Part shown: positions 1 to 8,009 of the stretch, piece by piece
How the letters are laid out: every line of letters begins with the position of its first letter
Numbering within the stretch: the first letter of the stretch is position 1
Origin: Acetobacteraceae bacterium
GTDB taxonomy: Bacteria; Pseudomonadota; Alphaproteobacteria; Acetobacterales; Acetobacteraceae
Assembly (NCBI GenBank): GCA_003151425.1
Contig: PLXO01000047.1
Coordinates: 17,191 to 56,250, forward strand
Direction: 5' to 3'
DNA: 39,060 bases
Translations under genes and position numbers: made by a program
The notes under the pieces: generated by a model
Seen by the model: only the letters and a program-made list of their open reading frames with translations
Databases searched by the model: none
What the model was told of the DNA's origin: nothing

Positions 1-410
1 CGGATCGACCAGGCGTCGATGCCGGTGCCGACCTGGTCGGTGTACTCGCCCTTCAGCAGATGCGGGATGCCACAGGCGAATTCTACGACTTCCAGCCCGC
101 GCTGCACCTCACCGTCGGCGTCGGACAGCACCTTGCCGTGCTCGGCGGTGATGAGCGCGGAGAGCTCCTTGCGGTCGCGGTCCAACAGGTCCTTCAGTTT
201 GAACATGACGCGGGCGCGGCGCAGCGCGGGCATGGCGGCCCAGGCCGGCCAGGCGGCGGCGGCGACGGCGACCGCGCGGTCCACCTCGGCGCGGGAGGCG
301 AGGGCCACGCGGGCGGCGACCTCGCCGGCGGCCGGGTCGAACACATCGCCGAACGCGCCGCTGCTGCCGGCGACCGGCTTGCCGCCGATGTAATGTCCGA
401 TTTCACGCAT
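1..410 (-). CDS. mmsA: methylmalonate-semialdehyde dehydrogenase (CoA-acylating), N-terminal part
   Basis: The gene runs off the left edge of the window, so only the first 136 codons are present. The translation starts MREIGHYIGGKPV and continues through a typical aldehyde dehydrogenase N-terminal domain, including LLDRDRKELSALITAEHGK and the later stretch GIPHLLKGEYTDQVGTGID, which is characteristic of the CoA-acylating MmsA branch rather than of ordinary aldehyde dehydrogenases. MmsA oxidises methylmalonate semialdehyde or malonate semialdehyde to propionyl-CoA or acetyl-CoA in valine, beta-alanine and inositol breakdown; it is cytosolic and NAD-dependent. The catalytic cysteine lies outside the window. 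It is divergent from the P1 peptidase gene, with a 90-bp gap. The family call is firm; the substrate is inferred from the family. Confidence 0.9.
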   Translation of the reverse strand, partial: MREIGHYIGGKPVAGSSGAFGDVFDPAAGEVAARVALASRAEVDRAVAVAAAAWPAWAAMPALRRARVMFKLKDLLDRDRKELSALITAEHGKVLSDADGEVQRGLEVVEFACGIPHLLKGEYTDQVGTGIDAWSI

Positions 411-500
411 CGCTGGTTCCTCCGTCTGCAAGGTCGGAGTAGGACGATTCCGGGCGGTCCGCTAGTTGGTGGGCCATCGGAGCGGGGCGAGGGGTGCGGC

Positions 501-1601
501 ATGCGCGCGCGGGATCTTGGGTTGGCATGTGGCGCATTGCCGCCGGGCGCGCGGAACAGTATCGCCGACGTGCCGGGGGTGACGGTCGGTCACGCAACGA
601 TCATCGAGGGCGATGTGCTGACCGGCGTCACCGCGGTGCTGCCGCATGACGGCGACCTGTTCACCGACCGGCCGGTGGCCGCCACCCATGTGCTGAACGG
701 CTTCGGCAAGAGCGTCGGGCTGATGCAGGTGAACGAGCTCGGCTGCCTAGAGACACCGATCCTGCTGACCAACACGTTTGGCGTCAGCCCCTGCGCCACC
801 GCGCTGATCCGCCGCGCGGTGCGGGACAATCCGGAGATCGGCCGGCAGACCCCGACGGTCAATCCGGTGGTGCTGGAGTGCAACGACGGCTACCTGAGCG
901 ACATTCAGGCGATGGCGGTGACCGAAGCCCACGCCGCGGCGGCGATCGAGGCGGCCGCGGAAGATTTCGAAACCGGCGCGGTCGGTGCCGGCACCGGAAT
1001 GAGCTGCTTCGGGCTGAAGGGCGGCGTGGGCAGCGCGTCGCGCGAACTGCGGATGGATGGCGCCATCTGGCATCTGGGCGTGCTGGTGCTGGCCAATTTC
1101 GGCCGGCCCGGGGATTTGCGGCTGCCGGATGGTCGGCGGATCGATCCGGACGCGCCACTCGGGTCCGAACTTCAGCCGGGTCAAGGGCAGCCAGGACAAG
1201 GGCAACCGGGACAAGGGCAACCGAGGCGAGGGCAGCCACCAGTCGCGGAGGCCGGTTCCTGTATCATCGTGATCGGCACGGACATCCCGCTGGAGCACCG
1301 CCAGTTGGCGCGGGTGGCCAAGCGGGCCGGGGTCGGGCTGGCGTGGTGCGGCAGCTTCTGGGGCACCGGCAGCGGCGACATCGTTGTCGCCTTCACCACG
1401 GCGAACCGGGTACCGGCCGAGGCGGATGCAGCATTCCTCGATCACCGCGTGTTGGCCGAGGCGCGGATCGACCGGCTGTTCCAGGCCGCCGCCGAGGCGA
1501 CGCAGGAGGCGGTGCTGGACGCGCTGGCCGGGGCGGCCACCACGCTGGGGCGGCACGGGCACCGGCGGGCCGGGTTGGCGGAATTGCTGGGGCGCGGGTG
1601 A
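501..1601 (+). CDS. P1/DmpA family self-processing aminopeptidase
   Basis: The 366-residue protein belongs to peptidase family S58 (DmpA/L-aminopeptidase D-esterase type). These enzymes cleave themselves between a Gly and a Ser to give alpha and beta chains, the new N-terminal Ser being the nucleophile. Here the candidate site is Gly252-Ser253 in EAGSCIIVIGTD, close to the position in Ochrobactrum DmpA. Early motifs NSIADVPGVTVGH, GVTAVLP and LLTNTFGVSP also fit the family. The ATG at 501 is chosen because GAGGGG lies about 5 bases upstream and homologous sequence begins here. Just before the processing site, residues 227-246 are a proline-glutamine insert made of four 15-bp repeats (GQGQP), which looks like a recent expansion in the inter-subunit linker. 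It faces ilvE convergently. Substrate is unknown. Confidence 0.88.
   Translation: MRARDLGLACGALPPGARNSIADVPGVTVGHATIIEGDVLTGVTAVLPHDGDLFTDRPVAATHVLNGFGKSVGLMQVNELGCLETPILLTNTFGVSPCATALIRRAVRDNPEIGRQTPTVNPVVLECNDGYLSDIQAMAVTEAHAAAAIEAAAEDFETGAVGAGTGMSCFGLKGGVGSASRELRMDGAIWHLGVLVLANFGRPGDLRLPDGRRIDPDAPLGSELQPGQGQPGQGQPGQGQPRRGQPPVAEAGSCIIVIGTDIPLEHRQLARVAKRAGVGLAWCGSFWGTGSGDIVVAFTTANRVPAEADAAFLDHRVLAEARIDRLFQAAAEATQEAVLDALAGAATTLGRHGHRRAGLAELLGRG
1179..1238 (+). repeat. 15-bp in-frame tandem repeat, 4 units
   Basis: Units at 1179-1193, 1194-1208, 1209-1223 and 1224-1238. The second and third are identical (GGACAAGGGCAACCG). They encode GQGQP three times, then RRGQP, in the linker of the P1 peptidase just ahead of its self-cleavage Gly-Ser. 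Confidence 0.95.
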
Positions 1602-1649
1602 AGCTTCGTGATTCGGTGTCATAGATTGGAGCGCAGGCATCGCGCCGAG

Positions 1650-1710
1650 CGTACGCCCCTTCCGCTTTTCGCGGGCTTGGGCCGCGAAGAGCGGGAGAGG
1701 TGGGTGTACG
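1650..1710. terminator. large hairpin between convergent genes, probable bidirectional terminator or extragenic repeat
   Basis: The arms pair as CCGCTTTTCGCGG with CCGCGAAGAGCGG (one mismatch), extended outward by CGTAC...GTACG. It lies between the stop codons of the P1 peptidase and ilvE. The core GGGCTTGGGCCGCGAAG recurs at about 6226-6242, so it is also a dispersed repeat. Confidence 0.6.
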
Positions 1711-1718
1711 CAGGCCCC

Positions 1719-2633
1719 TCAGGCGATGATCCGCGCGACCTCGTCCGGCGACCGCTGCACCAGCGCATCGTAATCGCGCATCAGCGTCTCGGTGATGCGC
1801 CCGGGCGTGTAGCTATGCCCGGCAATCTCGCGCACCGCGCACACCTCGGCCGCGGTGCCGGCCAGGAATACCTCGGTCGCGCGGCCCAGCTCGCCCGCCT
1901 CGATCGCCCGCTCGACCACCGTCATCTGCTTGCGCCGCGCCAGCGCCATGACGGAGCGCCGTGTGATCCCGTCCAGGAAACAATCCGGCGTCGGCGTGTG
2001 CAGGTCGCCGTCGATTACCAGGAAGATGTTGGCCCCCGTCGCCTCCGACACGCGGCCGCGCCAGTCCAGCAGCAGCGCGTCGTTGTAGCCCTCGGACTCC
2101 GCCTTATGCTTCGACATCGTGCCGATCATGTACAGACCGGTCGCCTTCGCCATGGTCGGCGCGGTCTCCGGCGAGGGCCGCTTCCAGGCGCCCATCGCCA
2201 GCCTGATGCCGGCCATCCGCTCGGCACCGAAATAGCTGGGCCACGGCCAGGCGGCGATCGCGAGATGGATCTTGGTCTGCTGCGCCGACACCGACAGCAT
2301 CTCCGACCCTCGCCAGGCGATCGGGCGCACATAGCCGGCGGTCAGGTTGTTGGCGGCCAGCACCTCGTTGCAGGCAGCGTCGATCTGCGCCGCGGTGAAC
2401 GGGATCTCGAACCCCAGGATGCGCCCCGAGGCGATCAGCCGGTCGGTGTGGTCGCGCAGCCGGAAGATGTTGCCGGCGTAGCAGCGCTCGCCCTCGAACA
2501 CGGCGCTCGCGTAGTGCAGCCCGTGCGACAGCACGTGCAGCTTGGCGTCGCGCCAGGGCACCAGGGCGCCGTCCCACCAGATCGAGCCATCGCGATCATC
2601 GAAAGGTTGGCCGCCGAAAGGAACGAGTGCCAT
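1719..2633 (-). CDS. ilvE: branched-chain amino acid aminotransferase
   Basis: A 304-residue PLP fold-type IV aminotransferase that interconverts leucine, isoleucine and valine with their 2-oxo acids using glutamate/2-oxoglutarate. The start MALVPFGGQPFDDRDGSIWW, the motif HVLSHGLHYASAVFEGER, the probable PLP lysine K163 (MAKATGLYM) and the GRVSEATGANIF motif (E197) fit IlvE of the group common in Rhodospirillales. The ATG at 2633 is preceded by GAGGAAACACGGAA. An open frame continues upstream of it on the same strand, but that part is only the antisense of the response regulator and kinase genes. The gene is divergent from a MarR regulator, and the shared 102-bp spacer carries an inverted repeat, which suggests MarR control of ilvE. 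Confidence 0.92.
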   Translation of the reverse strand: MALVPFGGQPFDDRDGSIWWDGALVPWRDAKLHVLSHGLHYASAVFEGERCYAGNIFRLRDHTDRLIASGRILGFEIPFTAAQIDAACNEVLAANNLTAGYVRPIAWRGSEMLSVSAQQTKIHLAIAAWPWPSYFGAERMAGIRLAMGAWKRPSPETAPTMAKATGLYMIGTMSKHKAESEGYNDALLLDWRGRVSEATGANIFLVIDGDLHTPTPDCFLDGITRRSVMALARRKQMTVVERAIEAGELGRATEVFLAGTAAEVCAVREIAGHSYTPGRITETLMRDYDALVQRSPDEVARIIA

Positions 2634-2652
2634 TTCCGTGTTTCCTCGCAAG

Positions 2653-2706
2653 ATTGTTGCCGTGGACGCGCCGACCGTATAATGGGCGGCAAAATACGTC
2701 AACAAT
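2653..2706. promoter_or_regulatory. ilvE-marR divergent control region: inverted repeat flanking a TATAAT box
   Basis: ATTGTTGCCGT at 2653-2663 and ACGTCAACAAT at 2696-2706 form an inverted repeat with 10 of 11 positions matching, 32 bp apart. Between them a perfect TATAAT (2678-2683) sits 18 bp after TTGTTG (2654-2659), a plausible sigma-70 promoter for the MarR gene on the plus strand. The MarR protein is the natural candidate to bind the repeat; this is inference. Confidence 0.5.
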
Positions 2707-2735
2707 GCTGTCGTAAGACGAAGGGAATGCCAGCC

Positions 2736-3284
2736 ATGTCCGAACAGCGGGGAGCCTACGTGCCAGGGGCCGGTGGCATGGCCGGCAGCAATCTGCTGTT
2801 CCTGCGCGAGGACGAGATCAGGCTCGCCCAGAACCTGCTGTTCTTCGCCTATCGCGACTTCACCAACGCCGCCGACCTGGTCCTGGAGGAGCTGGGCTTC
2901 GGCCGCGCGCATCACCGCGTGCTGCACTTCGTCGGCCGCAGTCCGGGCATCACCGTGTCCGACCTGCTCGCCATCCTGCGCATCACCAAGCAGAGCCTGT
3001 CGCGGGTCCTGTCGGTGCTGCTGGAGCAGGGCTACGTCGCCCAGACGCAAGGCCGTGCCGACCGGCGCCAGCGGCTGCTGACGCTCACCCCGGCCGGCCT
3101 GGCGCTGGAGCGCCGGCTGTATGAGCGCCAGCGCGAGCGCCTCACCGTCGCCTATCGCGAGGCGGGTGCGACTGCGGTGGATGGGTTCCGCAAGGTGATG
3201 CGCGGGATCATGGACGAGACGGCGCGCGCCTATCTCGATGGCCCGGATCGGGCGGTCCGTGACTCGCGCATCCGCACGGCTTGA
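2736..3284 (+). CDS. MarR family transcriptional regulator
   Basis: The 182-residue protein has a winged-helix core typical of MarR: GFGRAHHRVLHFVGRSPGITVSDLL, then the recognition helix region ILRITKQSLSRVLSVLLEQG and the wing QGRADRRQRLLTLT. MarR proteins bind palindromic operators as dimers and usually repress neighbouring genes. The ATG at 2736 is preferred over the in-frame ATG at 2727, because AAGGGA (2721-2726) lies nine bases before 2736 but directly abuts 2727. It is divergent from ilvE. Upstream in the same direction as the response regulator, it may report on branched-chain amino acids, but nothing in the sequence identifies the ligand. Confidence 0.88.
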   Translation: MSEQRGAYVPGAGGMAGSNLLFLREDEIRLAQNLLFFAYRDFTNAADLVLEELGFGRAHHRVLHFVGRSPGITVSDLLAILRITKQSLSRVLSVLLEQGYVAQTQGRADRRQRLLTLTPAGLALERRLYERQRERLTVAYREAGATAVDGFRKVMRGIMDETARAYLDGPDRAVRDSRIRTA

Positions 3285-3371
3285 CGATGGCCGGTGGCAG
3301 GCGCTGGCAAAATCCGCCAAGCGTGATGCGACCGGTGCCGCGACCCGCAAAATCCGGTAGACTCCCGGCGC

Positions 3372-4076
3372 ATGTCTGACGAGGCCCATATCCTGGTCGT
3401 GGACGACGACGCGCGGTTGCGTGGCCTGCTGTCGCGCTATCTGGCGGAGCAGGGCTTCCGCGTCACCACCGCCGCGGATGCCGCCGACGCCCGCGACAAG
3501 CTGCGCTTCGTGCAGCCCGACCTGATGGTGCTGGACGTGATGATGCCCGGCGAAGGTGGTCTGGCCTTCACCGCGTCGCTTCGCGGCGAGCTGGGCGACG
3601 TCGTCCCGGTCCTGCTGCTCACCGCCCGCGGCGCGCCGGAAGACCGCATCGCTGGGTTCGAGGCCGGCGCGGACGACTACCTCGGCAAGCCGTTCGAGCC
3701 GCTCGAGCTGGTGTTGCGCATTCGCGCGCTGCTGCGCCGCTCCGCGCCGGCGCCGACCGTCCCGGCGGCGCCGTCCGGGCCCCTGCCGCTGGGCGCGCTG
3801 AGCTTCGATGTGGCGCGCGGCGAACTGAGCGGACCCGGGGGCGTGCTCCGCCTGACCGGTGGCGAGGCGGCGCTGCTGACCGCGCTCGCCGGCAAGCCGA
3901 ACGAGGTGCTGTCGCGTGAGGACATCGCCGCCGCGCTCGACATGGACGAGGCCGGCGAACGCGCGATCGACGTGCAGGTGACACGATTGCGCCGCAAGAT
4001 CGAGGCGGACCCGCGCGAGCCCCGCTTCCTGCATACGGTGCGCGGCCGCGGCTACGTGCTGAAGCCGGGGATCTAG
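3372..4076 (+). CDS. OmpR-family response regulator
   Basis: 234 residues with an N-terminal receiver domain and a C-terminal winged-helix DNA-binding domain. The receiver has the acidic pocket D11-D13, phospho-acceptor D55 (LMVLDVMMPGEGG), T84 and K106 (GKPFEP). The effector part ends in the typical VQVTRLRRKIEADPREP and RGRGYVL. It is followed after 3 bases by the sensor kinase gene, so the two are co-transcribed as one two-component system. The pair resembles OmpR/EnvZ in layout. No target is visible. Confidence 0.93.
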   Translation: MSDEAHILVVDDDARLRGLLSRYLAEQGFRVTTAADAADARDKLRFVQPDLMVLDVMMPGEGGLAFTASLRGELGDVVPVLLLTARGAPEDRIAGFEAGADDYLGKPFEPLELVLRIRALLRRSAPAPTVPAAPSGPLPLGALSFDVARGELSGPGGVLRLTGGEAALLTALAGKPNEVLSREDIAAALDMDEAGERAIDVQVTRLRRKIEADPREPRFLHTVRGRGYVLKPGI

Positions 4077-4079
4077 CGC

Positions 4080-5486
4080 GTGATCGCCGACGGTGGAACG
4101 GACAGTCGGCGCGCGTTGGGCACTCAAGCCGGAACGGCGGCGCGGCCTCGGCCGATCGCCCCGTCGTCGCGGCTGCGCGCCCTGGTCAAACGGGTCCTGC
4201 CGCGCACCCTCCTGGGACGCAGCCTGCTGATGATCCTGCTGCCGCTGCTGATCCTGGAAGGCGTGGCGCTGCAGGTATTCTATGGCAGCCATATCGAGGT
4301 CGTCTCGCGCCGCATGTCGGGCTCTGTCGCCGACGAACTCGGTTTCACCCTCGATCTGATGAACCGCTTCCCCGGGGCCGAGAACTCCGAGTGGATCCTC
4401 GGTCGCGCACGAAGCCGGTTCAGCCTCGACATCACGCTCGATCCCGGCGCCCGGCTGACCGACCGGAAGTCGGTCAACGTGTTCGGCCCGATGGACGACG
4501 ACCTGAGGGCCGCGCTGACCGAGACCCTGCATCTGCCGTTCTTCATGGACTGGACCTCGGATACACGCGACGTGCTGGTGCAGGTCCAGGTGGCCGACGG
4601 CGTGCTGGAGGTGCGCGCGCCGCGCAAGCGGCTTTATGTAATGACCTTCTACCTGTTCGTGCTGTGGGTGGTCGGCGTCGCGGCGCTGGTGTTCGGGATC
4701 GCCGCGCTGTTCATGCGCAACCAGGTGCGCGCCATCCGGCGCCTGGCCGCGGCGGCCGAGGCGTTCGGCCTGGGGCGTGACGCTGGCGCCATCAAGCCCG
4801 AGGGCGCGCTGGAGGTCCGTCGCGCCGCCACCGCGTTCAACCGCATGCAGGAGCGAATTCATCGCTTCCTGGTGCAGCGCACGGAGATGCTGGCCGGCGT
4901 TTCGCACGACCTGCGGACCCCGCTGACGCGCCTGCGCCTTGCGCTGGCGATGCTGCCGGCGCGCGCGGAGTTGCGTGATGACGTCGCGGAGATGACGGCC
5001 GATGTCGCCGAGATGGAGCGCATGATCGGTGCCTATCTTGCCTTCGCCCGCGGCGAGGGAACCGAGCAGGCCGAGCCGGTCGACCTGTCCGCGCTGCTGG
5101 AGGACGTGGCCGCACGCGCGCGCCGCGGCGGGGCCGACATCGCGCTGGATGTGCCGACGGAGCTGACGCTGCCGTTGCGCGCCGATGCCGCGCGGCGGGC
5201 AATCACCAATCTGGTCGACAACGCGCGGCGCCACGCGCGGCATGTCGTGCTGGCGGCGGCGCCGCACGGGCAGCGCGGCGTCCAGGTTACGGTGGACGAC
5301 GACGGCCCCGGCATCTCGCCCGAGCGGCGCGAGAGCGTGTTCCGTCCGTTCGAAAGCGGCGCCAGCGACGGGACCGGCCTGGGCCTCACCATCGCACGCG
5401 ATATCGTCCGCGCGCATGGGGGAGATATCGTGCTGGAGGAAAGCCCGCTGGGTGGCCTGCGCGCGCGGATCCGGCTGCCGGTGTAA
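4080..5486 (+). CDS. EnvZ-like sensor histidine kinase
   Basis: 468 residues read from a GTG three bases after the regulator stop. A first membrane segment is at about 44-66, a periplasmic sensor domain follows to about 183, and a second membrane segment spans about 185-212. A HAMP linker, the dimerisation box with phospho-acceptor H276 (GVSHDLRTPLTRLR) and an HATPase domain (NLVDNARRHA, DDDGPGIS, GTGLGL) complete the protein. It autophosphorylates and passes phosphate to the adjacent OmpR-like protein. No clear ribosome-binding site precedes the GTG, so translational coupling or a later start is possible; the first 40 residues look unconserved. Confidence 0.92.
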   Translation: MIADGGTDSRRALGTQAGTAARPRPIAPSSRLRALVKRVLPRTLLGRSLLMILLPLLILEGVALQVFYGSHIEVVSRRMSGSVADELGFTLDLMNRFPGAENSEWILGRARSRFSLDITLDPGARLTDRKSVNVFGPMDDDLRAALTETLHLPFFMDWTSDTRDVLVQVQVADGVLEVRAPRKRLYVMTFYLFVLWVVGVAALVFGIAALFMRNQVRAIRRLAAAAEAFGLGRDAGAIKPEGALEVRRAATAFNRMQERIHRFLVQRTEMLAGVSHDLRTPLTRLRLALAMLPARAELRDDVAEMTADVAEMERMIGAYLAFARGEGTEQAEPVDLSALLEDVAARARRGGADIALDVPTELTLPLRADAARRAITNLVDNARRHARHVVLAAAPHGQRGVQVTVDDDGPGISPERRESVFRPFESGASDGTGLGLTIARDIVRAHGGDIVLEESPLGGLRARIRLPV

Positions 5487-5526
5487 GTTGCGACAACGCC
5501 GATGGGCGACCGGTCCCGCGATTCGT

Positions 5527-5551
5527 CATGCCCGGGCACAGCCCTGGCATG
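5527..5551. terminator. 25-bp hairpin (REP-like) between convergent genes
   Basis: CATGCCCGGGC and GCCCTGGCATG form a near-perfect stem around ACA just after the kinase gene. A similar stem (CATGCCGGG/CCCGGCATG) lies at 30511-30541, so this may be an extragenic palindrome that also terminates transcription. Confidence 0.5.
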
Positions 5552-5613
5552 CCCCGCATCGTCCGCCAGCCAGCAAGATCCACCGCGCAGCATGCGGAGC
5601 GCACGGACTGGGC

Positions 5614-7170
5614 TCATCCCCCGTCACCCGACAGATCATCCCACCGGACGATGTCCGCAACGGGTTCCACCCGAATCATGCAACGTGTGCGTAGCCGCCT
5701 GGCATCCCCTGCTGCACGTTTCCGAGCCTCTTCCGTCATCCACGCCTGCCGGTCCGGCTCTGCCTGCTGCGTCGCGCGGATCGTCACCCGGCCCATCCAA
5801 CCACCGGTGAGCCCAACCAGCGCAGCCACCTTGTGCGCCATCGGCGCGTTGCAAGCCGTGCTGCTCAACAGCCCCCGCCGGAACGGCCCCTCGCCGGACC
5901 GCACTGCGCCATAACCGGGTCGTCGCCCGGCCGGGTCGACCGCCGGATCAAACGCCCCATCGGGTCGAGCGCGGTGGCAGGCTCCAGTCGGCCAAGGCCG
6001 ACCGGTGGCAGGCTCCGGCATGGCAGGTCCCAGCGCAGCAGACAGTTGCGTGGGCTTCATTCCGAGCAACGCCGAATCCGGTCGTAGCCTCGACGCCGCT
6101 TCCCCCTGGCACTGTCCGTCCCCGCGATCGCGCAGCCCAGCCGCCCGCGCGGCGACCTCCCGCTGAAGAAGGCTGTCCCCACTCGGCGGCGCATTCACTC
6201 CGGACCCTTCTCCCTCTCCCCTTGAGGGCTTGGGCCGCGAAGCGGACCAAGGGTGGGGTGAGGGGCAAGCCACACCGCCCAACCCGGCCGCCCACGCGTA
6301 CTCACCATCGGATCGCAGCCCCACCGCATCCGGCCCCGCCCGACCAGACGCCAGCGTGGCAGACAGTTGCATAGGGTCGTGACGCACGACGCCCGATTCG
6401 CCCTGTGAATCCCGCACCCACCCCGTCCGCGTCGCGCCCCCAGCCCGCGCAGCGCGCGCTGAATCCTGCGCAGCGCGCATTGAATCCCGCACCGCGCGCT
6501 TCGCCGCCCGCGCGACCGCGATGGCCTGCCGCCACGGAGCCAGCCGCTCCGCCTCCACCAGCGCCGCCAGCCGCTCGGCTGCCCGACCGCTCGGCGCCGG
6601 ACCTGCAGCCCCGCCAGCCCGACCGGCGCGACGGCCGCGCGCAGGCTGTCCCGCCCCGCTTCCCGCCGAGGGCCCGCTTCCCGCCACCGACCCGCCGCCG
6701 AGCAGACTGTTGCAGGGGGTTGCGTTCTGTCGCGCCACAATCGCCACCTGCGACGGATGCACCGGCGCGCGCAGCTCCCTCGGGGTCAGCCGAAGCCGCA
6801 TCGCCAGCTCGGGCGGCAGATACGCCCGCAACATGGTCGCCGTGCAGAACAGCCGAGACCGCACGCGCAGCGTCCTGCCCCACTGCTCCACCGCGCGCGC
6901 CGCCGCATTGCACCGCCCGTGTGTGGTACGCGAGGCGATCATCCGCGCCATCCCCTCCGCCGTCCGAGGCCCGGTGCTGCACCCGCCGTGCATCCGGCAC
7001 CGTCCGTTGGCCATCGCGGGCGCGCGGCACGGCTCGCCGGACCGCGCCCGCGCCCCGCACCGCGGCGCAAGGTTAAGATCAGGGTTGCCGGCCGGATTGC
7101 CTCGCCGCCACCCGCCACGGGATCGTGGGGCGGCGGCAGACTGTTTCATGGGGTCGCTGCGCATACTCAC
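5614..7170 (-). CDS. HGGxSTG-motif protein of unknown function
   Basis: 518 residues. The N-terminal part holds a compact Cys/His motif, C38-x9-C48-x9-C58-x2-H61, ending in RMHGGCSTGPRTAEG, the hallmark of the HGGxSTG protein family, which probably binds a metal. The rest is low-complexity, rich in Ala, Arg and Gly, with recurrent short peptides such as DPMKQSAA, DPMQLSAT and KPTQLSAA that come from a dispersed DNA repeat. The GTG start overlaps the stop of the upstream gene by four bases (GTGA), giving a two-gene operon; an in-frame ATG at 7164 is an alternative start. The function of the family is not known to me; genomic context sometimes suggests phage or mobile-element origin. The C-terminal two thirds evolve freely and may be poorly conserved. 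Confidence 0.7.
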   Translation of the reverse strand: MSMRSDPMKQSAAAPRSRGGWRRGNPAGNPDLNLAPRCGARARSGEPCRAPAMANGRCRMHGGCSTGPRTAEGMARMIASRTTHGRCNAAARAVEQWGRTLRVRSRLFCTATMLRAYLPPELAMRLRLTPRELRAPVHPSQVAIVARQNATPCNSLLGGGSVAGSGPSAGSGAGQPARGRRAGRAGGAAGPAPSGRAAERLAALVEAERLAPWRQAIAVARAAKRAVRDSMRAAQDSARAARAGGATRTGWVRDSQGESGVVRHDPMQLSATLASGRAGPDAVGLRSDGEYAWAAGLGGVACPSPHPWSASRPKPSRGEGEGSGVNAPPSGDSLLQREVAARAAGLRDRGDGQCQGEAASRLRPDSALLGMKPTQLSAALGPAMPEPATGRPWPTGACHRARPDGAFDPAVDPAGRRPGYGAVRSGEGPFRRGLLSSTACNAPMAHKVAALVGLTGGWMGRVTIRATQQAEPDRQAWMTEEARKRAAGDARRLRTRCMIRVEPVADIVRWDDLSGDGG

Positions 7171-7530
7171 GGGTTCGCCTCGACGACCGCGCCCGAGCCC
7201 AGCGTATTCGCGGCGGAAATGGCAGCAGCCGGGATGTGAGGGGCGGCATCAACCGACCCGAACTGCCGTGGCGGACCATCGGCGCCGTCCCGGCCGAAGC
7301 GGATCGGCACCGCCGTCGTCATCACCGGCAACGGCTCGGCATCGGCCGCCGGCGGTGCGGCGTCCGGCTGGCTCGGCGCCGGTTCGGGCGCATCGGCCTC
7401 CGCGGCCGACGCCGCCTCGCCCACCGGAGCTGGCGCCGCATCAGCCGGCACCGCCTCGACCCCGGGTCGTCGCTCCGTCGGATCAGGCGTGTCGGCAGGC
7501 CCCGGTGCGGCAGACTGTTGCAGGGGCTTC
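6038..7530. repeat. five dispersed copies of a ~20-bp repeat (core GCAGACtGTTgCA)
   Basis: Copies at 6038-6058, 6359-6380, 6702-6720, 7136-7155 and 7510-7530, all in the same orientation and 320-430 bp apart. The strongest form is GCAGACTGTTGCAGGGG. Read on the minus strand, they encode variants of (D/K)P(M/L)(K/Q)QSA in four of the five cases; the copy at 6702 is read in another frame as CNSLL. They lie in both genes of the HGGxSTG operon and nowhere else obvious in the window. Confidence 0.8.
6201..6270. repeat. dispersed extragenic-type repeat inside the HGGxSTG gene
   Basis: A stretch with CTCCCTCTCCCC, GGGCTTGGGCCGCGAAG and GGTGGGGTGAGGGG, of the kind usually found between genes. Its core matches the hairpin at 1650-1710. 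Here it is translated in frame, suggesting insertion into the low-complexity part of the gene. Confidence 0.55.
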
Positions 7531-7976
7531 TGACACCACACCGCATCCAGGGCGCCGATATCGACCTCGTCCTGCACCACCGTGCCGAAGAACGGCACCG
7601 GCAGCTTCTGATGCCGCGCCAGCGCCCGCTCCAACCCGGTCGCGGTCTGCACCAGGCTGTCCGAAGCGCGGCCCAGCCGGCACACCTCCGCCACCGTCAG
7701 CTCCGGCGCGTAGGCGCGGGCCGCGAGCGTGTCGGCCAGCTCCCGCACGGTCAGGATTTGCGCTGCGATCCGTGCCTGCGCCGCATCGGCGGGCAAGTAA
7801 GCGGCGATCTCCGCGATCAGCCGCGTGAGGCGGGCCTCCCGCCAGGAAGTGGCGGCATCGGCGGGCGGCGGGAGCAGGGTGAGGACCGTAGCCTCCAGCA
7901 GGTCGCGGCTGAGGTGATACGGCGGCATGATCTCGCGGATGACGTCGGCGGTGATGCCGTTCGATGGGGGTGTCAT
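7167..7976 (-). CDS. hypothetical protein, first gene of the HGGxSTG operon
   Basis: 269 residues, function not recognised. The N-terminal 150 residues are predicted mostly helical (LIAEIAAYLPADAAQARIAAQILTVRELADTLAARA by reading) and end in PVPFFGTVVQDEVDIGALDAVW. The C-terminal 110 residues are Ala/Pro-rich and disordered. One copy of the dispersed repeat encodes KPLQQSAAPG near the junction. The ATG at 7976 is supported by GGAGA about eight bases upstream. The stop overlaps the GTG of the HGGxSTG gene, so the two products are made together. A promoter with a 13-bp palindrome lies just upstream. No membrane segment or signal peptide is seen. Confidence 0.7.
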   Translation of the reverse strand: MTPPSNGITADVIREIMPPYHLSRDLLEATVLTLLPPPADAATSWREARLTRLIAEIAAYLPADAAQARIAAQILTVRELADTLAARAYAPELTVAEVCRLGRASDSLVQTATGLERALARHQKLPVPFFGTVVQDEVDIGALDAVWCQKPLQQSAAPGPADTPDPTERRPGVEAVPADAAPAPVGEAASAAEADAPEPAPSQPDAAPPAADAEPLPVMTTAVPIRFGRDGADGPPRQFGSVDAAPHIPAAAISAANTLGSGAVVEANP

Positions 7977-8009
7977 GAAGGGAGTCTCCTTGCTGAAAAT
8001 CCATTGACA

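Noticed and set aside
1719..5417. 1232-residue open frame on the minus strand
   Set aside because: Only the last 304 residues are ilvE. The rest is the antisense of the MarR, response regulator and kinase genes, kept open by GC bias.
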